A program made the translations under genes and the position numbers. From Bacteroidetes bacterium SCGC AAA795-G10 (lineage in GTDB: Bacteria; Bacteroidota; Bacteroidia; Flavobacteriales; Flavobacteriaceae): a stretch of 64,000 nt of DNA. Shown here piece by piece: positions 1 to 8,923 of the stretch. The DNA lies in assembly GCA_003130815.1 (NCBI GenBank), contig QFDA01000003.1, positions 1 through 64,000 on the forward strand. The letters run 5' to 3'. The stretch's first letter is position 1, and each line of letters begins with the position of its first letter. Below the pieces are notes generated by a model. It worked only from the letters and a program-made list of their open reading frames with translations. It made no database searches and was not told the DNA's origin.

Positions 1-743
1 AAGTAGGTGTTCTAGATGCGGATATATATGGCCCTTCAATACCTACAATGTTTGATCTTGAGGGCGCAAGGCCACGCTCTGTTCAGGTTGAAGGTAAATC
101 TAAAATGGAACCCATTGAAAATTATGGTGTGAAAGTTCTCTCAATAGGATTTTTTACAAAGCCTGAACAAGCCGTAATTTGGAGAGGACCTATGGCATCA
201 AAGGCTTTAAATCAAATGATTTTTGATGCCGCTTGGGGTGATCTAGATTTTTTGATTGTTGACTTACCACCAGGCACAGGAGATATCCACCTTAGTATTG
301 TACAATCACTTCCTCTAACTGGTGCTGTCGTTGTTAGTACCCCTCAAAACGTTGCTCTTTCGGACGCTAAAAAAGGAATTACTATGTTTCAACAAAAAAA
401 CATAAATGTTCCCGTTTTAGGTATAGTTGAAAATATGAGCTATTTTTCCCCTCCTGAGCTACCTGAAAACAAATATTATATTTTTGGTAAGCGAGGGGCA
501 CAATATCTCGCAAATGATAAACAAGTTCCTTTTTTGGGTTCTATTCCTATAGTTCAAAGTGTAAGAGAAGCGTCTGATTTTGGGCACCCTGCATCACTAC
601 AGGAAAATTCAAGTATTGTCAAGAAATTTGAATACGTAACAAAAAATCTTGTTTCACAAGTTCTTTTGAGAAATAAAAATTTACCTCCTACAAAAGTCGT
701 AGAAATTACTAATTTAGTAGGCTGTGAAGCAATAAAATCTTAA
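1..743 (+). CDS. mrp: Mrp/ApbC-type Fe-S cluster carrier ATPase (5' end missing)
   Basis: P-loop ATPase of the Mrp/NBP35 family, which carries Fe-S clusters to target proteins in the cytoplasm. The frame is open from base 3 and reads VGVLDADIYGPSIPTM, a family signature that follows the Walker A loop, so the first third of the protein lies upstream of the window. Visible motifs are DLPPGTGDIHLSI (Walker B/switch region) and VENMSYF followed by PPELPENKYYIFG. The next gene, a NifU-like scaffold, starts 3 bases after the stop, and a ferredoxin follows, supporting an Fe-S assembly operon. Confidence is high for the family; the client proteins cannot be told. Confidence 0.95.
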   Translation, partial: VGVLDADIYGPSIPTMFDLEGARPRSVQVEGKSKMEPIENYGVKVLSIGFFTKPEQAVIWRGPMASKALNQMIFDAAWGDLDFLIVDLPPGTGDIHLSIVQSLPLTGAVVVSTPQNVALSDAKKGITMFQQKNINVPVLGIVENMSYFSPPELPENKYYIFGKRGAQYLANDKQVPFLGSIPIVQSVREASDFGHPASLQENSSIVKKFEYVTKNLVSQVLLRNKNLPPTKVVEITNLVGCEAIKS

Positions 744-746
744 GAG

Positions 747-992
747 ATGAATACTGAGGAATTAGAATCAAAAGTACATATAGCTCTAGAGGAAATTAGA
801 CCCTTTTTAAATTCAGATGGTGGCGATATTTCTCTTGTTTCTATTGATGACGACAAACATGTTAAGGTTCAACTTCACGGCGCTTGTGTTGGTTGTTCTG
901 TAAATCAAATGACCCTTAAAACTGGTGTTGAGATGACTATTAAAAAGCATGTTCCACAAATTGAAACAGTCACCAGTATTGACCCTGAGTAA
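747..992 (+). CDS. NifU-like C-terminal domain Fe-S scaffold
   Basis: An 81-residue protein consisting only of the NifU C-terminal (Nfu) domain, which holds a transient Fe-S cluster through a CxxC pair. It shows SDGGDISL near residue 25 and GACVGC with cysteines at 47 and 50. It starts 3 bases after mrp and ends 3 bases before the ferredoxin gene, so the three are almost certainly cotranscribed. Stand-alone Nfu domains beside Mrp are common in Bacteroidota. A role in cluster transfer to or with the Mrp ATPase is inferred from context. Confidence 0.93.
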   Translation: MNTEELESKVHIALEEIRPFLNSDGGDISLVSIDDDKHVKVQLHGACVGCSVNQMTLKTGVEMTIKKHVPQIETVTSIDPE

Positions 993-995
993 AAA

Positions 996-1319
996 ATGGA
1001 TAAAGACATTACTATCCATTTAACAGATCGGCATGGAAATTCACATAAATTAAATGCTCCTGTCGATATGCAGCTAAACTTGATGGATCTATGCAGAGCC
1101 TATAAATTTCCCGTTGAAGGTACTTGTGGCGGAATGGCACTTTGTGCTTCCTGTCAATGCTATGTAACAAGCAACCATACAATACCTGAAAAGTCTGAGG
1201 ACGAGAAAGCCATGCTAGCTGAGGCATTTAATGTAAGAGAAAACAGTCGTCTAGGTTGCCAAATTTTTCTAACACAGGAATTAAATGGGCTTTGCGTTAC
1301 ATTAGCTCCTGAAGAATGA
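996..1319 (+). CDS. 2Fe-2S ferredoxin, adrenodoxin type
   Basis: A 107-residue soluble electron carrier. The ligand pattern C44-x5-C50-x2-C53 with a fourth cysteine at 88 (LGCQ) is that of vertebrate/ISC-type 2Fe-2S ferredoxins, and the length fits the family. An extra cysteine at 55 sits next to the cluster loop. It is the last gene of the mrp-nfu-fdx run and starts 3 bases after the NifU-like gene. It probably supplies electrons for Fe-S assembly or another reductive step; the specific partner is not visible. Confidence 0.92.
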   Translation: MDKDITIHLTDRHGNSHKLNAPVDMQLNLMDLCRAYKFPVEGTCGGMALCASCQCYVTSNHTIPEKSEDEKAMLAEAFNVRENSRLGCQIFLTQELNGLCVTLAPEE

Positions 1320-1350
1320 ATTTGACTGATATTTTAATTTTTCTTACAAA

Positions 1351-2001
1351 ATGAAGCACAAATTAGCTTTATTTGACTTAGACGGAGTGATAGTTGATAC
1401 AGCTAAATATCATTTTATTTCTTGGCGTAAAATTGCAAAATGTTTTAATTATGAATTAAAAACAGAGGATAATCAAAAATTAAAGGGACTGAGTCGTGCA
1501 GATTCTTTAAATCAAATTCTAAATTTAGCTAACATAACTTTAGATCCCAGTTCCTTTAAAATTTACCTTGAAAAGAAAAATCAAGACTACCTTAATTATG
1601 TTAAAAAGATTACAGTTGATGATATCCTACCAGGAATTTTAGAAGCACTACATTTTCTAGATAAAAGAAAGATAAAAATAGCTTTAGGATCTGCTAGTAA
1701 AAATGCAAGATTAATTCTTGACCAATTAGAAATTACTTCTTTTTTCAAAATTGTTGTTGACGGAAATCAAGTAAAAAAAAGTAAACCTCATCCTGAGGTT
1801 TTTTTAAAAGCTAGTATGGAAATGGGTGTAACTACCAAAAAATGTGTAGTTTTCGAAGACTCTCAGGCAGGCATTATAGCTGCTAAAGCAGCTGGAATGA
1901 CAGCAGTAGCTATTGGAGATAAAAACGATTTTGCAAATTACGATTTTTGTTATCCAAATTTTTCGTCAATAAATACTAGTGAGTTAGAGATGCTGTTTTA
2001 G
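1351..2001 (+). CDS. pgmB: beta-phosphoglucomutase, HAD superfamily
   Basis: Converts beta-glucose-1-phosphate to glucose-6-phosphate in the cytoplasm. The N-terminus FDLDGVIVDT holds the HAD nucleophile Asp9 and the acid/base Asp11. Further motifs are GSASKNA (motif II), KPHPEVFLKA (motif III lysine) and VFEDSQAGIIAAKAAGM (motif IV acid pair). Length (216 aa) is typical. The gene directly precedes maltose phosphorylase, the enzyme that makes beta-glucose-1-phosphate, so the pair forms a complete maltose phosphorolysis route. The start ATG lies 31 bases after the ferredoxin stop. Confidence 0.93.
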   Translation: MKHKLALFDLDGVIVDTAKYHFISWRKIAKCFNYELKTEDNQKLKGLSRADSLNQILNLANITLDPSSFKIYLEKKNQDYLNYVKKITVDDILPGILEALHFLDKRKIKIALGSASKNARLILDQLEITSFFKIVVDGNQVKKSKPHPEVFLKASMEMGVTTKKCVVFEDSQAGIIAAKAAGMTAVAIGDKNDFANYDFCYPNFSSINTSELEMLF

Positions 2002-2044
2002 AATTAAAATAAAATTATAAATTGCTCTAATTTGACATTTTCAA

Positions 2045-4324
2045 ATGCAGAAAGTACATTATAAAATAGATCCTTGGAAAATTATAGAAAACGATTTTGA
2101 TTCTTCCAAAGTCAAAGCTTCGGAAAGTATTTTTAGTTTAGGAAATGGATACATGGGCCATCGAGCAAATTTCGAGGAGCATTACTCAGGAACAACTTTC
2201 CAAGGCAGTTATATTGGGGGTATTTATTATCCAGATAAAACCAAAGTGGGTTGGTGGAAAAACGGATATCCTGAATATTTTGCAAAAGTTCTGAATTCCC
2301 CTAGTTGGATTGGAATCCACATCAATATCAATGGTTTTCCGCTTGATTTGAATAAATGCTTAGAAGTTTCAAACTTTAAAAGAATACTTGACATGAAGTC
2401 TGGTATCTATATACGATCATTTGAAGCACAGCTTACCCAAAGTAGTAGAATTGCGGTTGAGGTAAAGCGTTTTTTATCAATGGATAAAAACGAATTAGGG
2501 GTTATAAATTATAAAATAAAATCATTACAAGGTAAATCCAAATTAACTATTGAATCATTCATTGATGGTAACATTAAAAATGAAGATTCAAATTGGAGTG
2601 ATCCTTTTTGGAAACATGGAGGTTCAGTTTGCTCTGAAGATTTAATTTTACTTAATTCTCAGACGTTAAAAACAAAATTTGATATTGCAACTTATGCTCA
2701 TACTGAACTATTAAATCATTCTGGAGACCGTTTATCAAAATTTAACTTTAGTGAAAAAGAATTTAGAATAAGTCAAACTAAAGAACATGACTTGAATGAG
2801 CTTGAGCATTGTACTATTTTAAAATATGGGGGCTATATTAATGGATTAAATCATAATCGAAACAAGTTTGAAAAAATCGCAGAAAATACAGTTAAATATG
2901 CGTCTGAAAAAGGTTTTAAAGCTCTAGAAGATGATCATCGAAAAGTTTGGTTGGAAATATGGGATCAATCTGATATTGAAATTGTAGGAGATGATAAAGC
3001 TCAACAGGGTATACGATTTAATATTTTCCAACTTAATCAAACTTACGATGGAAGAGATTCGAGACTAAATATTGGTCCTAAAGGATTTACAGGTGAAAAG
3101 TATGGAGGAAGCACATATTGGGATACTGAAGCCTATTGTTTACCCTTTTATATGGCTACCAAAAGTCATAAAGTTGCTCGTAATTTACTTAAATATAGAT
3201 ATGATCATTTAGAAAAGGCTATAGAAAATGCTGAAAAATTAGGTTTTAAAAATGGATCAGCTTTATATCCTATGGTAACAATGAATGGTGAGGAGTGCCA
3301 TAATGAATGGGAAATAACTTTTGAGGAAATACATAGAAATGGAGCTATTGCATATGCTATTTTCAATTATGAAAGATTTACAGGAGATCTTACTTATATA
3401 CCTGAAATGGGTCTTGAAGTGCTAATTGCAATTTCAAGATTTTGGGCTGAACGCGTTAATTATTCAGAAAACAAAAAAGCCTATGTTATTTTGGGTGTTA
3501 CTGGGCCTAATGAATATGAAAATAATGTAAATAATAATTGGTATACAAATTATTTAGCACAGTGGTGTTTGCTATACACTACTAAGGAAATTCTAAAGAT
3601 CAAAAAAACACATCCTCAGCATTGGAATAAAATAAAACAAAAAGTTTCTTGGCAAGAATCTGAAATTGATAAATGGAATCAAATTGCAACCCAGATGCAC
3701 TTTCCAAGGCATCCAGAGAACGATATTTTTTTACAACAAGATGGTTTTTTAGATAAAACTATAATTCCAGCAAGTTCAATAGATAAGAGTGAAAGACCAA
3801 TTAATCAGCATTGGTCATGGGATAGAATTCTGCGGTCACCATTTATTAAACAGGCAGATGTTTTGCAGGGTTTATACCTTTTTGAAGAAAATTTTGATTA
3901 CGAGTTCATTAAGAAGCATTTTGATTTTTATGAACCTTTAACAGTTCATGAATCGTCACTTTCTGCGTGCGTGCATTCTATTTTGGCATCTCGTTTAGGT
4001 AGAATAGAAAAAGCATATTCACTTTATCTTAGGACTTCTCGTTTGGATTTGGATGATTATAATAAAGAAGTTGAGGAGGGACTTCATATTACAAGTATGG
4101 CTGGAACATGGATGAGTTTAGTTCAAGGTTTTGGAGGTGTCCGTATTATTAACGATCAATTGCATATAGATTCAATTCTTCCAAAATCATGGGAAAAGTA
4201 TAATTTTAAAATAAACTACAGAAACACTTCTATAAATGTTGAAGTTGATAAGAAAAAGGTAAACATAATTCATTCAAATCCAAGCCTTGCAATTTACTGT
4301 CATGGAGAACTAGTCAATATTTAA
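2045..4324 (+). CDS. Maltose phosphorylase-type glycoside hydrolase family 65
   Basis: A 759-residue GH65 enzyme that splits maltose with phosphate into glucose and beta-glucose-1-phosphate. The sequence VTGPNEYENNVNNNWYTN contains the expected general acid at Glu490, and the upstream SAGT-free (alpha/alpha)6 barrel region with GGSTYWDTEAYCLPFY also matches the family. No signal peptide is present, so it works in the cytoplasm. It lies between pgmB and two amylases, which is the usual maltodextrin arrangement. Trehalose or kojibiose specificity cannot be excluded from sequence alone, but the neighbours favour maltose. Confidence 0.92.
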   Translation: MQKVHYKIDPWKIIENDFDSSKVKASESIFSLGNGYMGHRANFEEHYSGTTFQGSYIGGIYYPDKTKVGWWKNGYPEYFAKVLNSPSWIGIHININGFPLDLNKCLEVSNFKRILDMKSGIYIRSFEAQLTQSSRIAVEVKRFLSMDKNELGVINYKIKSLQGKSKLTIESFIDGNIKNEDSNWSDPFWKHGGSVCSEDLILLNSQTLKTKFDIATYAHTELLNHSGDRLSKFNFSEKEFRISQTKEHDLNELEHCTILKYGGYINGLNHNRNKFEKIAENTVKYASEKGFKALEDDHRKVWLEIWDQSDIEIVGDDKAQQGIRFNIFQLNQTYDGRDSRLNIGPKGFTGEKYGGSTYWDTEAYCLPFYMATKSHKVARNLLKYRYDHLEKAIENAEKLGFKNGSALYPMVTMNGEECHNEWEITFEEIHRNGAIAYAIFNYERFTGDLTYIPEMGLEVLIAISRFWAERVNYSENKKAYVILGVTGPNEYENNVNNNWYTNYLAQWCLLYTTKEILKIKKTHPQHWNKIKQKVSWQESEIDKWNQIATQMHFPRHPENDIFLQQDGFLDKTIIPASSIDKSERPINQHWSWDRILRSPFIKQADVLQGLYLFEENFDYEFIKKHFDFYEPLTVHESSLSACVHSILASRLGRIEKAYSLYLRTSRLDLDDYNKEVEEGLHITSMAGTWMSLVQGFGGVRIINDQLHIDSILPKSWEKYNFKINYRNTSINVEVDKKKVNIIHSNPSLAIYCHGELVNI

Positions 4325-4332
4325 GATCTTTT

Positions 4333-6156
4333 ATGAAGTATTTATTTATTTATTTATTATTCCCCTTGTTTGCAACAGCTCAAATAGATCGGGTAGAACC
4401 ACCATTTTGGTGGCAAGGAATGAAAAATAAGAAGCTGAAAGTTTTATTATATGGAGATGATTTATCTAAATATGATGTTAAAGCTCAGGGTATGAATTTA
4501 GTAAGCATAGAAGAGGTTGAAAATAAAAATTATCTTTTTCTGAATTTTGATCTCACCAACCAAAAGGCTGGAAATTTTAAAATTAATTTGATTGAAGGAA
4601 AAAAAACAAAACACACATTTAGATATGAAATTAAAAGCCGAAATAGAAATTTTGATTTTTCAAGCTTTGATTCTTCTGATGTTGTCTATCTTTTAATGCC
4701 AGACCGATTTGCTAACGGAAACCCATTAAATGATTCCCATCCGGACTTAAAAGATAAACTTAACCGCTCCGACAAAGATGGAAGACATGGAGGTGATTTG
4801 GAGGGTATTATTAAAAACCTAGATTACATCGAAGAACTAGGTGCAACTGCTATTTGGTCAACTCCTCTTTGCGAAGACAACGATCCCAGTGTTTCTTATC
4901 ATACTTATGGCCAAAGCGATTTGTATCGAATTGATCCAAGATATGGATCTAATCAAGATTATAAAAGGTTGGCAACGAGTCTTCATAAACGAGGCATGAA
5001 ACTAATTATGGATTATGTAACTAACCATTGGGGCACTCAACATTGGATGGTTAAAGATCCTCCAACAAAAGATTGGATTCATTATTTTAAAGAGTATACA
5101 AACACTAATCATAGAAAAGAGATACATTCAGATCCATATGCGTCAATAATTGATAAAAAGGAATTACTAAAAGGTTGGTTCGTACCTACTATGGCAGATC
5201 TTAATCAAGGTCAACCGAAACTATTGAATTATTTGATTCAAAATGCCATCTGGTGGATTGAATTTGCTGGAATTGACGGTTTTAGAGTTGATACATTTCC
5301 ATACAATAATCCTAAGCCAATGATTAAATGGCTAGAAGCTATTCGTCTGGAGTATCCGAAATTCAATATTGTAGGTGAAGGATGGATGTCTAACACTGTT
5401 CACCTCTCATATTGGCAAGAAAACAGTCCAATTGCAGCAATACAGGGATTTAATTCAAAGTTGCCTGGCGTAATAGATTTTGCTCTATATAATGCTTTTA
5501 CAAAAGCATTCGGTGAGAGAGATAAGTATTGGGAGCATGGAATGACTAGAATTTATAAAACATTACAAAATGATTTTCTTTATCCAAATATTAATAATGT
5601 TCTGATATTTGTAGAAAATCATGATACTAACAGAATAAATGATTCTTATCCTAAATTCAAGTCATATAAAAGAATAATGGCAGCTTTGATGACTCTGAGA
5701 GGAATACCTCAAATTTATTATGGAAGTGAAATTGGAATGACTGGGAAAAAAGAAAACGGAGATGGTGACATTAGAAGAGATTTTCCTGGAGGTTGGATAT
5801 CTGATAAAAAAAATGCATTTAATAAGAAAGAAAGAACCCCAGTTCAAAAATCATATTTCAACTTTACAAAAAAATTGATTAACTGGCGCCGAACTAAAAG
5901 TGTTATTCATAAAGGTAAAACTCTTCATTATGTTCCCGAAAACGACGTTTATGTGTATTTTAGATATTCTGAAAAAAGTTGTGTAATGGTAATTATTAAT
6001 AATAGCCCTAAAAAACAAAATCTTTCTCTCGACAGATTTCATGAAGGAATTGCGGGAAGAACAAATGGTTATGAAATAATATCCGAAAAACAAATTAACT
6101 TAGCTAAAAATCTTGAGGTTTCACCCGAAACAGCTTATATTATTGAATTACAATAG
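4333..6156 (+). CDS. Exported GH13 alpha-amylase, neopullulanase/SusA-like
   Basis: A 607-residue GH13 enzyme with a signal peptide (hydrophobic run to residue 16, cleavage probably after ATA before Q17), so periplasmic. Residues about 20-100 form the beta-sandwich domain seen at the N-terminus of cyclomaltodextrinases. The barrel has catalytic residues Asp320 (GFRVD), Glu349 (VGEGW) and Asp431 (ENHD). Length and domain order match SusA of Bacteroides starch loci. It begins 8 bases after the maltose phosphorylase gene and would supply it with maltose. No SusC/SusD pair or transporter gene lies in the window. Confidence 0.93.
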   Translation: MKYLFIYLLFPLFATAQIDRVEPPFWWQGMKNKKLKVLLYGDDLSKYDVKAQGMNLVSIEEVENKNYLFLNFDLTNQKAGNFKINLIEGKKTKHTFRYEIKSRNRNFDFSSFDSSDVVYLLMPDRFANGNPLNDSHPDLKDKLNRSDKDGRHGGDLEGIIKNLDYIEELGATAIWSTPLCEDNDPSVSYHTYGQSDLYRIDPRYGSNQDYKRLATSLHKRGMKLIMDYVTNHWGTQHWMVKDPPTKDWIHYFKEYTNTNHRKEIHSDPYASIIDKKELLKGWFVPTMADLNQGQPKLLNYLIQNAIWWIEFAGIDGFRVDTFPYNNPKPMIKWLEAIRLEYPKFNIVGEGWMSNTVHLSYWQENSPIAAIQGFNSKLPGVIDFALYNAFTKAFGERDKYWEHGMTRIYKTLQNDFLYPNINNVLIFVENHDTNRINDSYPKFKSYKRIMAALMTLRGIPQIYYGSEIGMTGKKENGDGDIRRDFPGGWISDKKNAFNKKERTPVQKSYFNFTKKLINWRRTKSVIHKGKTLHYVPENDVYVYFRYSEKSCVMVIINNSPKKQNLSLDRFHEGIAGRTNGYEIISEKQINLAKNLEVSPETAYIIELQ

Positions 6157-6159
6157 AAT

Positions 6160-7560
6160 ATGAAACAATATTTTGCACTTTTTTTTAGCCTTTTAATTTT
6201 ATCCTGTCACTCTGGAAGTGAGGAGGCTCGAAAGCCTGAAGTTTCAAATTTTCAAGTTAAACCTATTGAACCCATTACAAAAAATATTATATCCCAATCT
6301 GTATTGTATGAAGCCAATATCAGGCAATATTCAAATGAAGGAACTTTTAATGCTTTTGCTAATGATTTGCCTATCATCAAAAAACTAGGGGTCAAAATTT
6401 TATGGCTAATGCCAATTAACCCAATTTCTACAACAAAAAGTAAAGGACCATTAGGTAGTTATTATGCTGTTTCTGATTACACCAAAATTAACCCTGAATT
6501 TGGTTCATTAGAAGACTTCAAAAATTTAGTTGATAAAGCTCATGAATTGGGTATATATGTTATTTTGGATTGGGTTCCAGGTCATACTGGCTGGGATCAT
6601 CACTGGATTACTGAAAAGAGTGATTATTACCTAAAAAATAAAAAAGGTGAAATTATTGACCCGATAGATTTTAGGACAGGGAAATCTTTTGGTTGGACTG
6701 ACGTTGCTGATTTAAACTATAATAATTTTGAGATGCGTGAAGAACTTCGAGAGGCAATGATATATTGGGTTAAAGAAACAAATATTGATGGATACAGAAT
6801 TGACCAAGCATATGCAGTTCCACAAGAATTTTATGATAAAACCTTAAAAGCATTAAGGGAAATAAAGCCATTATTTATTTTAGCAGAGACAGATATTTAT
6901 CACCCTGGGGGAATAAAACTGATTAATAAATTTGATGCGACTTACGATTGGCTTGGGCACCACCTTTCGAAGGACGTAGCTCAAGGAAAAAAAAATGCTA
7001 ACGATTATCATAAACATGTTAACAGGACATTAAGGTTATATGGTACTGATAATATACTGGTAAATTTTGTTTCTAATCATGACGAAAATTCGTGGAACGG
7101 TACTGTTGAAGAAAGTTTTGGTGAAGCAGGTCACACCTTTATGGCATTAAATTTTACTCTACCAGGTATGCCTTTAATTTATTCAGGTCAGGAATATGAC
7201 TTAGGCAAACGATTACACTTTTTTGAAAAAGATAGCTTTCCAAAAATAAAAGGTAAAACCATGAATTTACTTAGACAACTTGGATCACTTAAAAACAATC
7301 ATAGGGCTCTCGAAACAGGATCATCAGGAGGTTCTTACAAACGTATAAATACGTCAAGAAATGATAAAATACTAGCTTTTGAAAGAGAAAAATCAGGAGA
7401 TACAATTGTAGTATTAGCAAACCTTAGTAAGGATTATGTTCAATTTACTATGCCATATGACGGAGACTTTCATAGATATCAGGATTTCAAAATAAAAACC
7501 CTTTCTTCCTCATACCAATATGATATGAAGCCTTGGGAATTCTGGATTTTGATAAAATAA
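6160..7560 (+). CDS. GH13 alpha-amylase lipoprotein
   Basis: A 466-residue amylase with a lipoprotein signal (FFSLLILSC, lipidated Cys16), so anchored to a membrane, probably the outer one. GH13 catalytic residues are Asp215 (GYRID), Glu243 (LAETD) and Asp308 (SNHDE). The domain resembles the short GH13 amylases often found beside SusA in Flavobacteriia. Only three bases separate it from the preceding amylase gene, so the four genes from pgmB onward look like one operon. Whether it faces the surface or the periplasm is not visible. Confidence 0.9.
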   Translation: MKQYFALFFSLLILSCHSGSEEARKPEVSNFQVKPIEPITKNIISQSVLYEANIRQYSNEGTFNAFANDLPIIKKLGVKILWLMPINPISTTKSKGPLGSYYAVSDYTKINPEFGSLEDFKNLVDKAHELGIYVILDWVPGHTGWDHHWITEKSDYYLKNKKGEIIDPIDFRTGKSFGWTDVADLNYNNFEMREELREAMIYWVKETNIDGYRIDQAYAVPQEFYDKTLKALREIKPLFILAETDIYHPGGIKLINKFDATYDWLGHHLSKDVAQGKKNANDYHKHVNRTLRLYGTDNILVNFVSNHDENSWNGTVEESFGEAGHTFMALNFTLPGMPLIYSGQEYDLGKRLHFFEKDSFPKIKGKTMNLLRQLGSLKNNHRALETGSSGGSYKRINTSRNDKILAFEREKSGDTIVVLANLSKDYVQFTMPYDGDFHRYQDFKIKTLSSSYQYDMKPWEFWILIK

Positions 7561-7588
7561 AAGCTTTTTCAAAATTTAAATTATTTAT

Positions 7589-8366
7589 TTGAAAAATAAG
7601 TACAGACTATTAGTTTTAAAATTTGCCTTAGTTATTAATCTAATTATGGTTAATTGTACAACGCAGTCGTTACCTATAATTATAGGTCATCGAGGGGCCA
7701 TGGGATACATAGCTGAAAATACATTGCCATCGATCGAAAAAGCCATAGATTTAGGAGCAAATGGTGTAGAAATTGATGTTTTTAGATGTGCTAGCGGAGA
7801 GCTTGTAGTTTTTCATGACAAAACTTTAGAAAAATTGACCAATGCAACTGGTTATATTGAAGCACTAGATATAGACTCTATTCAAAAGATAGAAGTTTTA
7901 GAAGGTTATACCATCCCAACGCTAAATGAAGTGTTAGATCTTATAAAAGGGCGAATTTTTGTAAACATTGAATTAAAAGGAAGCCAGACGGCCATCAAAA
8001 CGAATGAAATTTTGATTAACTATTTAAAAAATACCGTATGGTCTTCTGATAAATTTTTTAATCTCAAGTTTTGATTGGGATGAGCTTAAGATATTTCGAA
8101 AAGTAAATCAAAAAGTACCTGTTGCTGTAATTACTGAAGATGATCCATTAGACGCTATCCCTGTAGCCTTGGAATTAAATGCCATGGCAATTAATCCAGA
8201 TTATAAAACCCTCAACTTATTTAATATTAAAAAGATTAAAGAAAAAAAACTTAAAATTTATCCTTGGACAGTGAATGAAATGGATGATATCAATAAGATG
8301 ATTGATTTTAAGGTAGATGGAATAATAACTGACTATCCCGATCGTATTCCAAAATCAACAAACTAA
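7589..8366 (+). pseudogene. Glycerophosphodiester phosphodiesterase, frameshifted
   Basis: The first 161 codons carry the GDPD signature: GHRGAMGYIAENT, VEIDV and VFHD. The frame then stops at 8074, while the rest of the domain (SSFDWDELKIF, ending DGIITDYPDRIP) continues in another frame to 8366. Removing one T from the run of six at 8054-8059 restores a single reading frame of about 258 codons. Start is TTG at 7589, preceded by no ATG, and the N-terminus looks like an export signal with a possible lipidation cysteine. It is either a recent pseudogene or a homopolymer error in the sequence. A family enzyme would release glycerol-3-phosphate from phospholipid headgroup diesters. Confidence 0.85.
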
Positions 8367-8848
8367 TTTAAAAATATTATTGCACCATTCAGAATTGTAG
8401 CAAAACTTACCCAAGCTATGTAGGGGTGTAGCATCAAAGACGCCTTTTGATCAATTAAGCGAAACCAGAAAATACACCGTTGGATTAAAAACCACAAAAC
8501 AATTATTACGATCAATGACAGTAAAGGTATTTTAAAACCGAAAAAAATTAATGACCACAACCCATTTAAAATAAGTTGAAAGGTAAAATATAAAACTGCT
8601 ATCTTTTTATTTCTATTATGTCTTCCATAATACCAAACTCTCCCTAAAGCAATACCCATTAAAATATATAAAAGAGACCAAACGGGTGCAAAAATCCAAT
8701 TTGGTGGAGAAAAAAAAGGCTTATTTAAATTTGCATACCAATTAGGTATTGCCTGCCTCGTAATTTTACTAGAAATAAAACCAACAAATAATGAAATAAT
8801 TGTACCAATTAGACAATAAATAACAAGTCTATATTTGTTTTCTTTCAT
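8363..8848 (-). CDS. TspO/MBR family tryptophan-rich membrane protein
   Basis: A 161-residue protein with five hydrophobic segments, the TspO fold. Family features include NKPFFSPPNWIFAPVWSLLYILMG near residue 40 and the later WSLIFFG and PYIAWVSFATILNGAI. TspO proteins bind porphyrins and similar ligands and modulate stress or pigment metabolism in bacteria. It converges on and overlaps the broken GDPD gene by 4 bases. The substrate here is unknown. Confidence 0.9.
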   Translation of the reverse strand: MKENKYRLVIYCLIGTIISLFVGFISSKITRQAIPNWYANLNKPFFSPPNWIFAPVWSLLYILMGIALGRVWYYGRHNRNKKIAVLYFTFQLILNGLWSLIFFGFKIPLLSLIVIIVLWFLIQRCIFWFRLIDQKASLMLHPYIAWVSFATILNGAIIFLN

Positions 8849-8913
8849 AGTTTATAAAACTAGAAAAAATACATTTAGAATAATTATCTAAATAAAGATT
8901 TCAATTGAAGCCC

Positions 8914-8921
8914 TATATTTG
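8914..8921 (+). promoter_or_regulatory. Putative -7 promoter element TATATTTG for the mevalonate genes
   Basis: A perfect match to the Bacteroidota -7 element TAnnTTTG. Only 2 bases separate it from the first ATG of mvaD (8924) and 8 from the second in-frame ATG (8930), so transcription would start at or inside the currently chosen start. No convincing -33 TTG element is visible at the usual spacing. Confidence 0.5.
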
Positions 8922-8923
8922 AA

